A DNA stretch of 64,000 nucleotides from Irpex lacteus (GCA_001986395.2 MQVO02000067.1:17178-81177); one strand, 5' to 3'. Shown: positions 21,196 to 32,900, counted from the stretch's first letter. Notes: generated from the letters alone by a model not told the origin. A program made the numbers and translations.

Positions 21196-22385
21196 TTCCT
21201 ATACGTTCCAACGTACAATGAATGAATACTGGCAGTCTTTTAAGTTAAGACCTTTCGCGATGCGCCAAATATTTCACGTCTTCCATTCTGCCAAACAAAC
21301 CCCCATCGTTAGCTGTATGCCAGTGTACCGGGTCTCCCGTTGTTAGCCGCAAAAGAGACGTCATACCGAGCCTCTTCACAGGAGGTCGCCATAACACATG
21401 CCAGCACGAGAAAGCTTCGCGTCGGCGACTGCCTAAAAAGGCAAATCCGAGCGGGCTGTGGCTGACAATCCGCACTGAGTTTCTCACCTTCAGAACGTAT
21501 AAATAGGCGTGCTTTCCCCTCGTTCTTTCTTTGCACTTTTCTTTCACAGGTCCGGTTACCACTCCCTTCCCCTTCCCCACCCTACTACAAGATGAGTACC
21601 TTCGCTTGCTGTTGTGACGGTGCTAGACGTGATGCTGACTGGTTCTTGTTTCATCGTGCAGGATCCCGGTCGTGGTCGACCCGAGGGACTGGAGGTAGGG
21701 GCTGTGGCTCATCAGGTGAGTACTCTCCTTCTCGAGGGTAGACTGACTTTATCTTTAGGGACGGTTGTGGCTTATCAGGTGAGTGTTTCCTTTCTCGACG
21801 GAGTACTGACTTTTTCTGTAGGGACGGCTGTGGCTGACCAGGTGAGTCGTTTCTTTGATTACGAAGGTAGGTCTTGCTTTCCAGCGAAGGTAATTGTTTA
21901 TCTCGTCACTCAAAAGTCAATCGCTGACTTCTTTCTTAGGGAGGGTCGTGGTAGAAGGTAGGTCGTTTCTTCTTACACGAGGTGCGTATCTGTTTCTCTT
22001 GACCGTCTCCCCGTAGATAGAGTAGATAGTTCTCGGAGCACGGGCGCGGACCTCTTCGTGGTCTCCGGGACAAGTACCTGCTTCGGCGGGGAAACCAACG
22101 CGCGCCCACTTTGTACTTAGTGTAGTTTTGATAGCTCCGAAATCGATGCCTTCTGGACGCTTTCGTCAGATTGAGCCTGAAGCGTGAGCGTTGAACGTTT
22201 GAGCTTAGAGAGGCAGGAGCGTGACATAGTATTGCGGCGTAGCGTATTCTGAATAGATCTAGATATTCATCACGACGCGACGACGTTGCGTCAAAGCCCA
22301 TGGCCACATAGCCAGCCGCTCTATGAAGTAGTGCAGAGTCAATAAAACAAGTGAGATATGGGTTGCTGAATCTAATGCCGTTCTG
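21196..22385 (+). repeat. Micro-exon repeat family, unit A
   Basis: First full unit of a family with four near-complete copies in the window. In order: a conserved upstream block, a TATAAATA box at 21498-21505, a pyrimidine-rich leader, and then a series that looks like introns and very short exons. Introns 21716-21758 and 21779-21821 are each 43 nt (GTGAGT donor, CTGAC branch-like site, TAG end). They enclose exons 21759-21778 and 21822-21841, each exactly 20 nt (GGACGGTTGTGGCTTATCAG and a close variant). A 98-nt intron-like stretch ends at 21939. Downstream is a GC-rich block with a C(UUCG)G hairpin at 22077-22090, then the tail. No family known to me matches. Boundaries are approximate, set by where similarity to the other units starts and stops. 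Confidence 0.75.
21498..21505 (+). promoter_or_regulatory. TATA box of repeat unit A
   Basis: TATAAATA within the block TTCAGAACG-TATAAATA-GGCGTGCT, which is nearly identical in all four units; about 90 bp before the first splice-like signals. Confidence 0.6.
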
Positions 22386-23450
22386 CTACCACCAGTGGTT
22401 GCGTTCCAAGTGAACAGTCCTCGTCCTCGCACAGGGCCCTTCGCAATGCACCAAATATCCCACGTCGTTCAACGTTCTGTCAACCGAATCCGTATCGTCA
22501 GCTGCATGCCGTATACCGCGTTATCCGCTGTTAGCCACAGAAGGGACGTCATACCGAGCTTGGTTTCCGCTGTGGCTGCTGTCAGCCTCGCAAAGGGACA
22601 TCATCCCGAGCCTCTTCGGGAGTGGTCGCAATAACACATGTCAACGCGAGAAGAGCTTCACGTCGGGGGCTGCCAGTAAAGGCAAATCCGAGCGGGTTGT
22701 GGCTGACAGTCCGCACTGAGCTTCTCACCTTCAGAACGTATAAATAGGCGTGCTCTCGCTCCTTCCTTTCCTTGTCCTTTTCTTTCACAGGTCCGGTTAA
22801 CATTCCCCTCTCCTTCCCCACCCTACCACAAGATAAGTACTCTTGCTTGCTCTTTACGCTGCGAGACGTGATGCTGACTGTGCCTTGTTTTATCGTTCAG
22901 TATTCGGTCGCGGTCATAGGAAGGGACTGGAGGTAGGGGCTGTGACTCATCAGGTGAGTACTCTCCTTCTCACTGGCGGACTGATTTTATCTTTAGGGAC
23001 GGTTGTGGCTTACCAGGTGAGTAGTTTCCTTCTCGAGGGAGTACTGACTTTGTGTTTAGGAACGGTGGTGGCGTACGAGGTGAGTCGTTTCCTTCGTTGA
23101 AAGGTACGTGTTTCCTTCTTTATATAGGTGAGTCATTTCCTTCATCCAAAGGTGCGTATCTGTTTCCCTTGGCCGTCTCCCGTAGGTAGAGTAGATAGTT
23201 CTCGGAGCATGGGCGCGGACCTCTTCGTGGTCTCCGGGACAAGTACCTGCTTCGGCGGGGAAACCAACGCGCGCCCGACATGTGTATTTAGCGTAGTTTT
23301 AGCTTTGAAATCGATGCTTTCTGCACTCTCTTGCTGTGTCAAGCTCGATGAAATGAAGTCGTGGTCGTGGCCAGCTGCAAAGTTCCAGACTCGCGCGAAT
23401 CGTGACACGTCGAGACTCGAGAGGCTGTCATGTGATCGTGACCTGTGACG
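22386..23450 (+). repeat. Micro-exon repeat family, unit B
   Basis: Tandem to unit A. TATA box at 22739-22746. Introns 22954-22996 and 23017-23059 (43 nt each) flank 20-nt exons 22997-23016 and 23060-23079. The hairpin block lies at about 23198-23276, with the UUCG hairpin at 23246-23259. The leader site reads AAGATAAGT where the other three units have AAGATGAGT, so no start codon is conserved there. The tail is more diverged than in A and fades before the TENA gene. Confidence 0.75.
22739..22746 (+). promoter_or_regulatory. TATA box of repeat unit B
   Basis: TATAAATA in the same conserved context as in unit A. Confidence 0.6.
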
Positions 23451-23581
23451 TAGAATGCGATCTGATTGGTGCGTTGATGATGATCTTATCTAATCTCTCC
23501 TCAAGTCTACTTCCGAGTCATATTGTATTGCCAACTGTTTTCCTCTGTTCACCTCGACTGGCAGCAGAAGCGTTCATCACA

Positions 23582-24429
23582 ATGTCAGTTGCAGCACCCA
23601 CGCTAACCTCCCACCTCCTGGCCCTCTCAACGCCCACACCATACAGCGCCGCCACAGAGCACGAGTTCCTCACCACAGCAGGCACAGGCCTCCTCTCCCC
23701 CTCCCGCCTCTCCCTGTACCTCTCCCAAGACCGTCTATACGCCGCACACGGATACACCCGTTTCGTCGGGCATTTGCTCTCTTCCATCCCCTTCTCCTCC
23801 CTGCACGGCCTGCGATCCCCGCAAGAAAAGGCCAACCGGCGCATCCTCGAAGTGTTGACGTACTCGTTGCAGAATGTGGTGAGGGAGACTGGGTTCTTTG
23901 TTGAGACTGCGGAGAGGTATGGGTTGAAGATTGAGGGGTGGAGGGAGAGGAAGGCAACGAGGGATTATACGGCTGAGATGATCAGGACTGCTGCGAGTGG
24001 GGGATTACATGATGGGTTGGTGTTCTTGTGGGCCATGGAGAGGGTGAGTATGTCCCGTACATGGCCCTCCCAACGCTCACGGCCTGTCTCTGCATGTATA
24101 GGTATATCTTGACTCGTGGAAATACGTCAAGTCTCAACTCGCCAACGCTGTAAAGCCTCCATCAGACGCGTTGTCGGGTCTGGTAGACAACTGGACAAAC
24201 GCAGAGTTTGAAAAGTTCGTACAAGACCTCGAGGACATCGTGAACGAGTGAGTTTGAACGTTCGCTTCATTGTTATGTTGCACTGACATAATCTCCTGTA
24301 CGCTCCAGCCTGGGTATCAAACCTGGCACTGAAGCTGGTGACAGAGCAGAGGAGATATGGGCGCGAGTGGTCGAATTGGAAGCCGCGTTCTGGCCTTCAG
24401 AAGCGGACGTCGAGCTATTGTCCCAGTAA
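23582..24429 (+). CDS. TENA/THI-4-family (haem-oxygenase-like fold) protein
   Basis: Family members include thiaminase II and related helical enzymes; the substrate of this fungal branch is not known to me. Exons 23582-24043, 24102-24247 and 24309-24429 join to 242 residues. The sequence has the expected all-helical layout: LSLYLSQDRLYAAHGYTRFVG near residue 40, RETGFFVETAERYGL in the middle and EEIWARVVELEAAFWP at the end. The LSQDRLYAAHGY segment is the best landmark of fungal TENA proteins. Introns are 58 and 61 bp. It converges with STN1, the stops being only about 135 bp apart. Both lie inside the inverted repeat blocks. Confidence 0.75.
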
Positions 24430-24563
24430 CATCAGATATACGCAACGCAAAACGTAGTGTGTAATATAAATCCTACGGTAGATCGGTATATAGCATCAAA
24501 TGCCGTAAAGTCATTCCACATGAATCTTCCTCGTATACCTGACCTCGTATGTGCGACTTCGCA

Positions 24564-27091
24564 TCACCCACAAACCTCCCACCTCCCATCCCCAACACAC
24601 CAAACCCTCCCACTCTCCCTCCCCCACTCCAACGCCTCCTTCACAGCCCACTCACCCACCCTCGCCCACCTTTCGTCCTTCCTATGCAGGTACCTCACGA
24701 TCTCGTCTACGGTCGGTCCAGGCGGGGGCGGGCCCTTCTTCACATATCCATAACCATGCGAGCGTGTGTGTGAGTGTGAGCGAGCCATGATCTCGGAGAT
24801 GGCTTGTTCGATGATTTTGGCGAGGTAGGGAGACGTGAGCGGGATATACGCTTCTTCCTGCTCTGGCGGGTCACTCAGCTCGTCCAAGTCGTCTTCCAGT
24901 AGTGATCTATCTGTCACTGCCATACTCGCTGACCCTACAGACGTCATCGTGCTATCTCCCGCCATGGAGACAGACGCAAACGCAGACGAACCCATCTTCC
25001 ACAGACGACCCGATGAGACGTTCGTTTCGGACTCCATCTTCACGTTGGAGGAAGTGAAAGAGGGCCGTGGAATAGGCGTGAAACGACGAGGGTGAGGACG
25101 GACAGGCCCATCCCACAGGACTATACTCCCTTCCTCGTACAGCTGCCTCACAGCATACCGAAACAGCCTCTTCATCTTCGCGCCGATAGGTTCGCCTTCT
25201 TTGCCCTTTCCCAGGGCTACGGACGTAGACCTGGCAGTCGTCGGTGTTGATCCGGAGGCGTGTCGATGTGAGGACGAAGATTTCGAAGCGTATGACGAGC
25301 GGACAAAGGAATGGGAGGAAGAGGAAGAGTGGGATTTGGACGTTGAAGGATGCTGAGACTTGGAAGCTTGTTCCTCTTTCTGCTTCTTCCGTTGCTCCTT
25401 GGCACGTCGTTTGTACTCAGCCTCTACTACTCGCCGGGCTAACAGCGCCAGCTCAGGTACGCGTCGAAGATGCGAGAGCGTGTACCCTTTCAAACCAATA
25501 TTAATACTACCTTCTCCCTCCTCTTCATCTTCATCCCCGTCACTCTCGTTTACCCTCTTCATAGGCTGAACCCGAGGCGTCGTCTTATCCGAGCTCCCCA
25601 TCTTCCTTGGTGGCCTCGGAGTCAAGTCTACAACATAAGGACTTCCACCGCCACGACGAGGTTTAGTGGGTGTCCCGGGATCCCCCTGGTCACCCCACGT
25701 GTCTTCGTCGTCTTCCGAAGAATCAGACGGTAATAGACCAAGTCCAGCGGGACGTCTTGGTCGGACGGATGGGTCCGGAGGGGTGTTGTCCATGTAGTGC
25801 TTGACATATATCCGGAAGGTGTTGGCTGTTAAATCTCGAGTGTGTAAGCGGGATGGGTGGCGGAGGCGGGGCGGGGACTGCAAAGCGTGTGATGTGCTTA
25901 TTAGCCCAGAGATTGAAACAAAGAGAAAGGACGTGCGTACCATAGGTCCATGATGGCTCGATCCAGAGATGGAGCTGGAAGCTACGGATGAAGGCGAAGA
26001 CGGTGCGCTACTGGCTACACTCGATTTGCTCGGGCTGACGGGGTAGAGAGGCGGCGGCATCGCTTTCATCCCACGTACATCTTCTTGGTCTTTTTCTCTC
26101 TCAGATATCGATAGGTGACGAGACGAGCTGGCTGCGGTTGTTGATACAGGGGGAGAAGGGGGAATGACGAATGGCGACGTTGTCGGAGAGTTGTACCATG
26201 TTTCGTGCAGGTTCAGGACAGATAGCCAGTGGAGGGGCTCTTCGGTCGCGTTATGACATATCGCTATAATAGGAGAAAGTAAGATGGTGAGCGTCATCAT
26301 GGGAGGGGCGAATATGGTAGGTGAGATACGTACTCAGATTATCCAAGTTAATGAGTCTTGCATCGCGCCGTTGTAGAACGCGCCCGGTAGCTCGTACAAT
26401 ATCACCCACTGCAGCAATCGGTATGGGTGGCGTTGGCAGTGTCATCAACGCAGGAGGCGCTTTGGACGAAGAAGCTTGAGGGTTACTGCGAGAAGTGGCG
26501 GGGGCATGTTGCTTCTTAGGACTGCCGTTTCCTTTTCCTTTGGCGATAGCATTCTGAGATTTTGCCTCGCGAAGGTTGCAGTCAATCTTGCCTGTGCCAT
26601 CATCGACTAGAACACATTATCAGCAGTATTCCGCTTGACGAGACCATAGAATACTACTTACTGGTGTATACAACTCGCTGTTCGTATACCTGTACGCCAA
26701 CAACCATCCCATAAACCAGGACAGACCGGCATGGTACGTTTCCTAGCCAAAAATAGTCTGGGTCGACTCCGGCTGCACGTCACTCAGCTCATGCAACGAA
26801 GATACGAAGAGATCGCACGGGGGGAAAGCGGGTCTTACGTTTTGCGGAATCGCACTCTTGGAGGTCGTAGATATCCTCCACTCTGCACGGGGCGATGGCG
26901 TGCTGTGTAAGGGTCCATTTCCAGACTTCAGCGTGTGTGTGCTGTGTTCGCTGCTTTTTCTTGGTTTCAGAGGTGGGCTTGGGTGCAGTGTCGGTAGTGG
27001 TCTTCCTCGAATGTGCTTCAAGATGAAGCGATCCCGTTGCAGACTTCACGCTCTTGAAGTTGGATGTTCCGGCGTAGGGTGTAGATTTCAT
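24564..27091 (-). CDS. STN1: STN1-like telomere-capping protein (CST complex)
   Basis: OB-fold subunit of the telomere single-strand-binding CST complex, nuclear. Exons 27091-26839, 26772-26662, 26606-26334, 26263-25941 and 25877-24564 join to about 757 residues. The N-terminal OB fold reads WKWTLTQHAIAPCRVEDIYD, DPDYFWLGNVPCRSVLVYG, VVGVQVYEQRVVYTIDDGTG and KIDCN, the classic STN1 pattern. LRHPSRLHTRDLTANTFRIY in exon 5 is a second signature of basidiomycete STN1. The C-terminus has winged-helix-like segments (LFRYAVRQLYEEGSIVLWDG; VDEIVRYLHRKDERWARVGE). Long Ser-rich and acidic linkers separate the domains. The 63-bp intron 25940-25878 is open in frame, so retention would add 21 residues. 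The ATG at 27091 is the first in frame; no ATG lies just upstream. Confidence 0.85.
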
Positions 27092-27289
27092 ATAGCTATA
27101 GTTTGTAGAGATATGGGTCAAAAGTTAAGTAGATTACACATGCAAAATTACAATCCGGTGTGTCAGGATGGTGGTTGAACAAAAGTTGTGTTTGCTCCCG
27201 ATCTGGCACCGTCACATCAAGAAGCCGCGGTCACGTGCACGCTGGGGGAACGCGTCTCAAGCGCGTTACCGTGACACAGCGGCTGACCA

Positions 27290-28385
27290 CGACCAACGAC
27301 TTTCATCAGACTCGACTCGAAAATGAGTGCAGAAGGCTTCGATTTCAGGTTATCAAAATTACGCTAAATACAAAGTGGGCGCGCGTTGGTTTTCCCGCCG
27401 AAGCAGGTACTTGTCCCGGAGACCACGAAGAGGTCCGCGCCCATGCTCCGAGATCTATCTACTCTATCTACTCTATCTACGGGGAGACGGTCAAGGAAAC
27501 AGAAACGCACCTTTTGTACGAAGAAACGACCTACCTTTCGCCACGACCTTCCCTAAAGATAAAGTCAGCGATAGGCCTTCGTGCGAGGATGGAAACACGT
27601 ACCTTGCTATGAAAGAAACGACTCACCTGGCAAGCCACAACCGTCCCTACAGAAAAGTCAGTACTCCTTCGAGAAGGAAACTACTCACCTGGTAAGCCAC
27701 AACCGTCCCTAAATATAAAGTCAGTCCGCCCTAGAGAAGGAAACTACTCACCTGGTAAACCACGACCGGCCCTACAGAAAAGTTAGTCTACCCTCGAGAA
27801 GGAGAGCACTCACCTGATGAGCCACAGCCCCTACCTCCAGCCCCTCCCTACGACCGCGACCAAATACTGCACGATAAAACAAGGACAGTCAGCATCACGT
27901 CTCGCAGCGTCAAAGCGCAAACGGAAGTACTCATCTTGTAGTAGGATGGCGAAGGGGAGGGGAGTGGTAACCGGACCTGTGAAAGAAAAGGACAAGGAAA
28001 GGAAGACGCGAGAGCAGGCCTATTTATACGTTCTGAAGGTGAGAAACTCAGTGCGGACTGTCAGCCACAACCCGCTCGGATTTGCCTTTACTGGCAGCCC
28101 CCGACACGAAGCACTTCTTGCGAGGTTGGCATGTGTTATTGGGACCTCCAGAATAGGTTCGGATGACGTCCTTCTGCGAGGCTGGCAGCAGCCACAGCGG
28201 GAACCCAGCTCGGTATGACGTCCCTTCTCAGGCTTACAGCGGAAAACCAGTACACTGGTATACAGCTGACGATACGAGTTTGATTGGCAGAACGGACGAC
28301 GTAAAATATTATTTTAGTGCATCGCGAAGGGTACTGTACGGGGACGAGGACTGTCCATTTGGAACGCAGCCACTGCTGGTATCGG
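27290..28385 (-). repeat. Micro-exon repeat family, unit C (inverted)
   Basis: Reads on the minus strand, opposite to A and B. TATA box at 28021-28028. The array starts at a GTGAGT donor at 27813 and has three 20-nt exons, one more than the other units. The introns between them are 42, 43 and 42 nt. The 42-nt introns break the through-reading frame but keep every GT and AG. The hairpin block lies around 27370-27455, with the UUCG hairpin at 27394-27407. Boundaries are approximate. Confidence 0.75.
28021..28028 (-). promoter_or_regulatory. TATA box of repeat unit C
   Basis: TATAAATA on the minus strand in the conserved context TTCAGAACG...GGCCTGCT. Confidence 0.6.
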
Positions 28386-29420
28386 AACGTCACTACAATG
28401 AGCAACCCATATCTAACTTGTTTTGTTTACTCTGCGCTACTTAATAATAGGACGGCTGGCTGTGTGGACATAGGCTTCTACATAACATAGTCGTGTCGCG
28501 TCGTGACGAATATCTAGATCTATCCAGAACACGCTAGGTGGAGATACTATGTTATGCTCCGACGGCTCCAAGTTAGACGTTCAACTCGAAGAAAGAGTGC
28601 AGAAGGCATCTATTTCAGAGCTATCCAAACTACACAAGTACAAAGTGGACGCGCGTTGGTTTCCCCGCCGAAGCGAGTACTTGTCCCGGAGACCACGAAG
28701 AGGTCCGCGCCCATGCTCCGAGAACTATCTACTCTATCTACTGGGAGACGGCCAAGGGAAACAGATACGCACCTCGTGTAAGAAGAAACGACCTACCTTT
28801 GACCACGCCCATCCCTAAGAATGAAATCAGCGATCGGCCTTCGTGCGAGAACATAAACACTTACCTTCGCAAACAAGGAAGCACGCACCTTTCGACGGAG
28901 GAAACGACTCACCTGGCAAGCCACAACCGTCCCTAAAGATAAATTCAGTACTCCATCGAGAAGGAAACTACTCACCTAGTAAGCCACGGCCGTCCCTAAA
29001 GATAAGATCAGTTCGCCATCGAGAAGAAGAGTACTCACCTGGTAAGCCACAGCCCCTACCCCAAGTCCTTCACCTCGACCATCACCGGCCTCTGGCCAAC
29101 AAAACAAGGAAGAGTCAGCATCACGTCTCGCGGCGTTACAAGAGCAAGCAAGGGTACTCATCTTGTAGTAGGGTGGGGAAGAGGAGGCGAGTGGTAACCG
29201 GGTCTGTGAAAGAAAAGTGCAAGGAATGAACGAGGGGAAGCACGCCTATTTATACGTTCTGAAGGTGAGAATCTCAGTGCGGACTGTCAGCCATAACCCG
29301 CTCGGATTTGCCTTTTTAGGCAGTCACCGACGCGAAGCTCTCCTTACGCTGGCATGTGTTTTGTCGACCTCCTCGGCATGACGTCCCTACCTGAGGCTGA
29401 CAGCAGCTACATCGGGAATC
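28386..29420 (-). repeat. Micro-exon repeat family, unit D (inverted)
   Basis: Tandem to C and in the same (minus) orientation. TATA box at 29247-29254. Two 20-nt exons (GGACGGCCGTGGCTTACTAG and a variant) sit between 43-nt introns. In the first, CAG has become TAG, which would stop a translated read-through. The UUCG hairpin at 28664-28677 has a rearranged 5' arm (CUCGC instead of CCUGC) that still pairs with GCGGG. The upstream end is truncated near 29420 compared with B and C. Confidence 0.72.
29247..29254 (-). promoter_or_regulatory. TATA box of repeat unit D
   Basis: TATAAATA on the minus strand in the conserved context. Confidence 0.6.
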
Positions 29421-29993
29421 GACGACTCTGAGCCGGACCGAGAAGAAGTATGGTGGGAATGGCGTATGTGTTCATCGAGATAATATGATACAAATTCCAC
29501 TTCTCATCGTACGCCACGGGGACAGGAGGCTAACCTGTGTAGTCATCCTGAGAAGGCTGACAACCTCTCGATCACTTCAAGTTCAAATGATGAATTTGCG
29601 CTCTGTGGTCGAAACTCACAATAAAACACGAAGGGGCACGTATAGTCCATTACTCTAGCTACGGCTTAGAATATTATGAATAATAAAACCTCTCGTTCTC
29701 CAAGTATTCAATCGAAGGAATTGTTGTGGTGAGTCTGGTGATTGGTGATCCAGCCATAAAATATTCGACGCGTCGCGATCGGTGTTTGTTTGCATATGTT
29801 AGGATCGCAAGCTGATGAATACCATATTCGGGCGATGGAGCGCCCATGATACATTTTCCTCGAGCGCTTCCAAAAGTTCCAATCCTCCAATTACGCTCGC
29901 TTACCCAGTCTCTATTCGGCACTCTCATTCACTCTCTTGCTGCCTCCAGTCTACGCTACACATACAAGGAGGTCGTAATTGAGGCTAACTGGG
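29421..29993. other. Intergenic region upstream of PWP2
   Basis: Contains the PWP2 promoter. Open frames at 29674-29928 (minus) show no recognisable motif. Confidence 0.45.
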
Positions 29994-32900
29994 ATGAAGG
30001 CAAATTTCAAGGTGTGTGACGGACGTTCTTCACCATTTCGCCCATGCTCATCCTAGATCACGTCGGGCATAAAGTTCTCGAACCTCTGTGGTACTGTGTA
30101 CCGACAAGGAAACATCGTCTTCTCTTCTGATGGCAATACTGTTTTCAGTCCTGTGGGGAACAGAGTGTCTGCGTTCGATCTTGTCAAGTATGTCGAGCAT
30201 TCATGCTTCACTCGTTCTTCGTAGGCTAACATCCGTTCATCGGTTCGTAGCAACAAGTCGCACACCTTTCCCTTCGAGAACCGCAAGAACATTGCTGTGA
30301 TAGCATTGAGCCCTGACTCGAATGTACTTGTTAGCGTGGATGAAGGTTCGTGGTACACACCTCGCCATGGAGTTTTGCAATCTAACGGATTACCCGCAGA
30401 CGGACGTGCTCTACTCGTAAACGTTAGACGAGGAGTCGTACTGCATCACCACAACTTCAAGAAGCCCGTCAAAGATATTAAGTTCTCGCCAGATGGAAAG
30501 TACGCTTCCAAACTACCTCGCAAGCTATATTCATACCAACATGGGCCTGTTGTCTAGGTACATTGCAGTGACCCACGACTCGCATGTGCAGGTATGGAGA
30601 ACGCCAAATCATCTCATCCGAGAGTTTGCTCCGTTTGTGCTGCACCGGACATATACAGGACACCATGATGAAGTACTGGGCATCGAGTGGTCTCCGGATT
30701 CAAAGTGAGTGGTCCCGCCCTAGGCGAATGCGCACGAACTAAATGTACCACAGGTGCTTTTTGACTACATCTCGGGATATGACTGCTCGCCTGTTTACTC
30801 TGGATCCTGTCGAAGGCTTCAGACCTAAAACATTCGCTGGACACCGCGACCTGGTCATTAACGCCTACTTTTCCTCCGACGGCAAAACTGTAAGCTTCAT
30901 TACCTGTCTGAATGAATACAACTAGTTAATACTTTTGTTAAAAGATATATACTGTCAGTCGTGACGGTGCCGTATTCACATGGAAAGCCAAAGCAGAAGA
31001 AACGGAATCTGACGATGAAGATGATGAGGACCAGCCGATAGCGTCCACCTCTGCAGACGCTGCTCGGATCGCCAACGAAATTGCTCACACACGATGGGGT
31101 GTAAATAAACGCAATTACTTCAACCAGCCAAACACGCGGGTAGTCTGCAGCGCCTTCCATCGGCCTTCGAATCTGCTCATTATTGGCTTCTCCAACGGTG
31201 TCTTCGGATTATGGGAGATGCCTGCCTTCTCCAACATCCACACCCTCAGCATCTCACAAGAGAAGATATCGTCCGTGGCGATCAACCAATCTGGCGAGTG
31301 GCTAGCCTTCGGTGCGCGTAAACTCGGACAACTACTCGTCTGGGAGTGGCAGTCGGAATCGTACGTTCTCAAGCAACAGGGCCACTACTTCGATATGAAC
31401 ACGCTATCGTATGCACCTGACGGACAGAATGTCGCCACGGGTGGAGATGACGGTAAACTGAAAGTGTGGACTACAACGTCCGGGTTCTGTTTCGTCACGT
31501 TCTCAGAACACTCAGCCGCCATATCCGCCGTGGAGTTCGCAAAGCAGGGACAAGTGCTGTTCTCTGCATCCCTGGACGGCACTGTTCGGGCATTCGACCT
31601 CATCCGGTATCGTAACTTCCGGACGTTCACCTCGCCTGCGCCCGTACAATTCTCGTGTCTCGCGGTTGATCCCAGCGGGGAAGTCGTAGCCGCCGGGTCT
31701 TCCGACTCCTTCGAGATCTTCCTCTGGTCTGTACAGACGGGTAAACTTCTTGATGTCCTCGCGGGACACGAGGGTCCGATCTCGTCTCTGGCGTTCTCCC
31801 CGACTGGCAACCAACTTGCGAGTGGCTCCTGGGACAAGTCAGTGCGAGTATGGAATGTCTTCGGACGATCACACGCCGTCGAGCCCTTCCAGATGAGCTC
31901 AGATGTCCTCGCTGTCGCTTTCCGCCCGGACGGCAAAGAGCTTGCAGCATCCACATTAGATGGCCAGATTCTCTTCTTTGATGTCGCGCTTGGGAAACAG
32001 ACCAGTGTCATCGAGGGAAGACGAGATATTTCCGGTGGACGGAAAGCCGACGACAGGATGGCTGCGACGAACAACGCCTCGGGGAAGTCGTTCAACAGTC
32101 TGACGTATAGTGCCGATGGCCAATGTCTGCTTGCGGGCGGGAACAGCAAGTATGTGGTGATATATGATGTACGAGATGGCGTTATGGTCAAGAAATTCCA
32201 GATATCGCAGAATCTGAGTTTAGACGGGACGGAAGAGTTCTTGGATAGCAGGCGGGTGACCGAGGCCGGAAATATCGACCTTATCGACCAACGAGGAGAG
32301 GAGAGCGATTTGGAGGACCGGTTAGACACCACTTTACCTGGTGTGGGGAGAGGAGACTTGTCAAAACGGAAATACAAGCAAGAAGCCCGCACGAAATGCG
32401 TACGGTTTTCGCCAACAGGACGTGCGTGGGCGGCAGCTTCTACAGAAGGACTTTTGATCTACTCCGTGGATGACACGTTGACCTTTGATCCATTCGACTT
32501 GGATATCGACCTGACGCCCCAGTCTCTCCTCGCAGTCCTCTCCGAACGAGAGTACCTCAAAGCCCTGGTCATGGCCTATCGACTCAACGAGAAGCCGCTT
32601 ATACATAAAGTCTACGAGAGCATACCTCGAGACGACATCCGCCTGATCTCTCGACAACTTCCTACTGTATATATAGCACAGATGCTCAGGGTTGTGGCGG
32701 AACACCTGGACAAGAGCCCACATCTGGAATTCGACTTGTTGTGGGCAACAGCTCTCCTGAACGCACACGGACGGCATCTACGGGACCGCTCCGGGGAGTA
32801 CGCCAGTGTGTTTAGGGTGGTGCAAAAGGGACTGATGGACGCCGAGATGGCTATTTCGAGGCTGTGAGTCTTTCTGCCCCTGTGATATCCTACCTCTGCC

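Noticed and set aside
21614..21961. Through-reading frame with a 21-residue repeat (VSTLLLEGRLTLSLG type)
   Set aside because: Broken by 42-nt units in C and a stop in D, while splice signals are kept; a protein repeat is the less likely reading.
31385..32392. 335-codon open frame on the minus strand
   Set aside because: Antisense to the PWP2 WD40 exon; shadow of strong codon bias.
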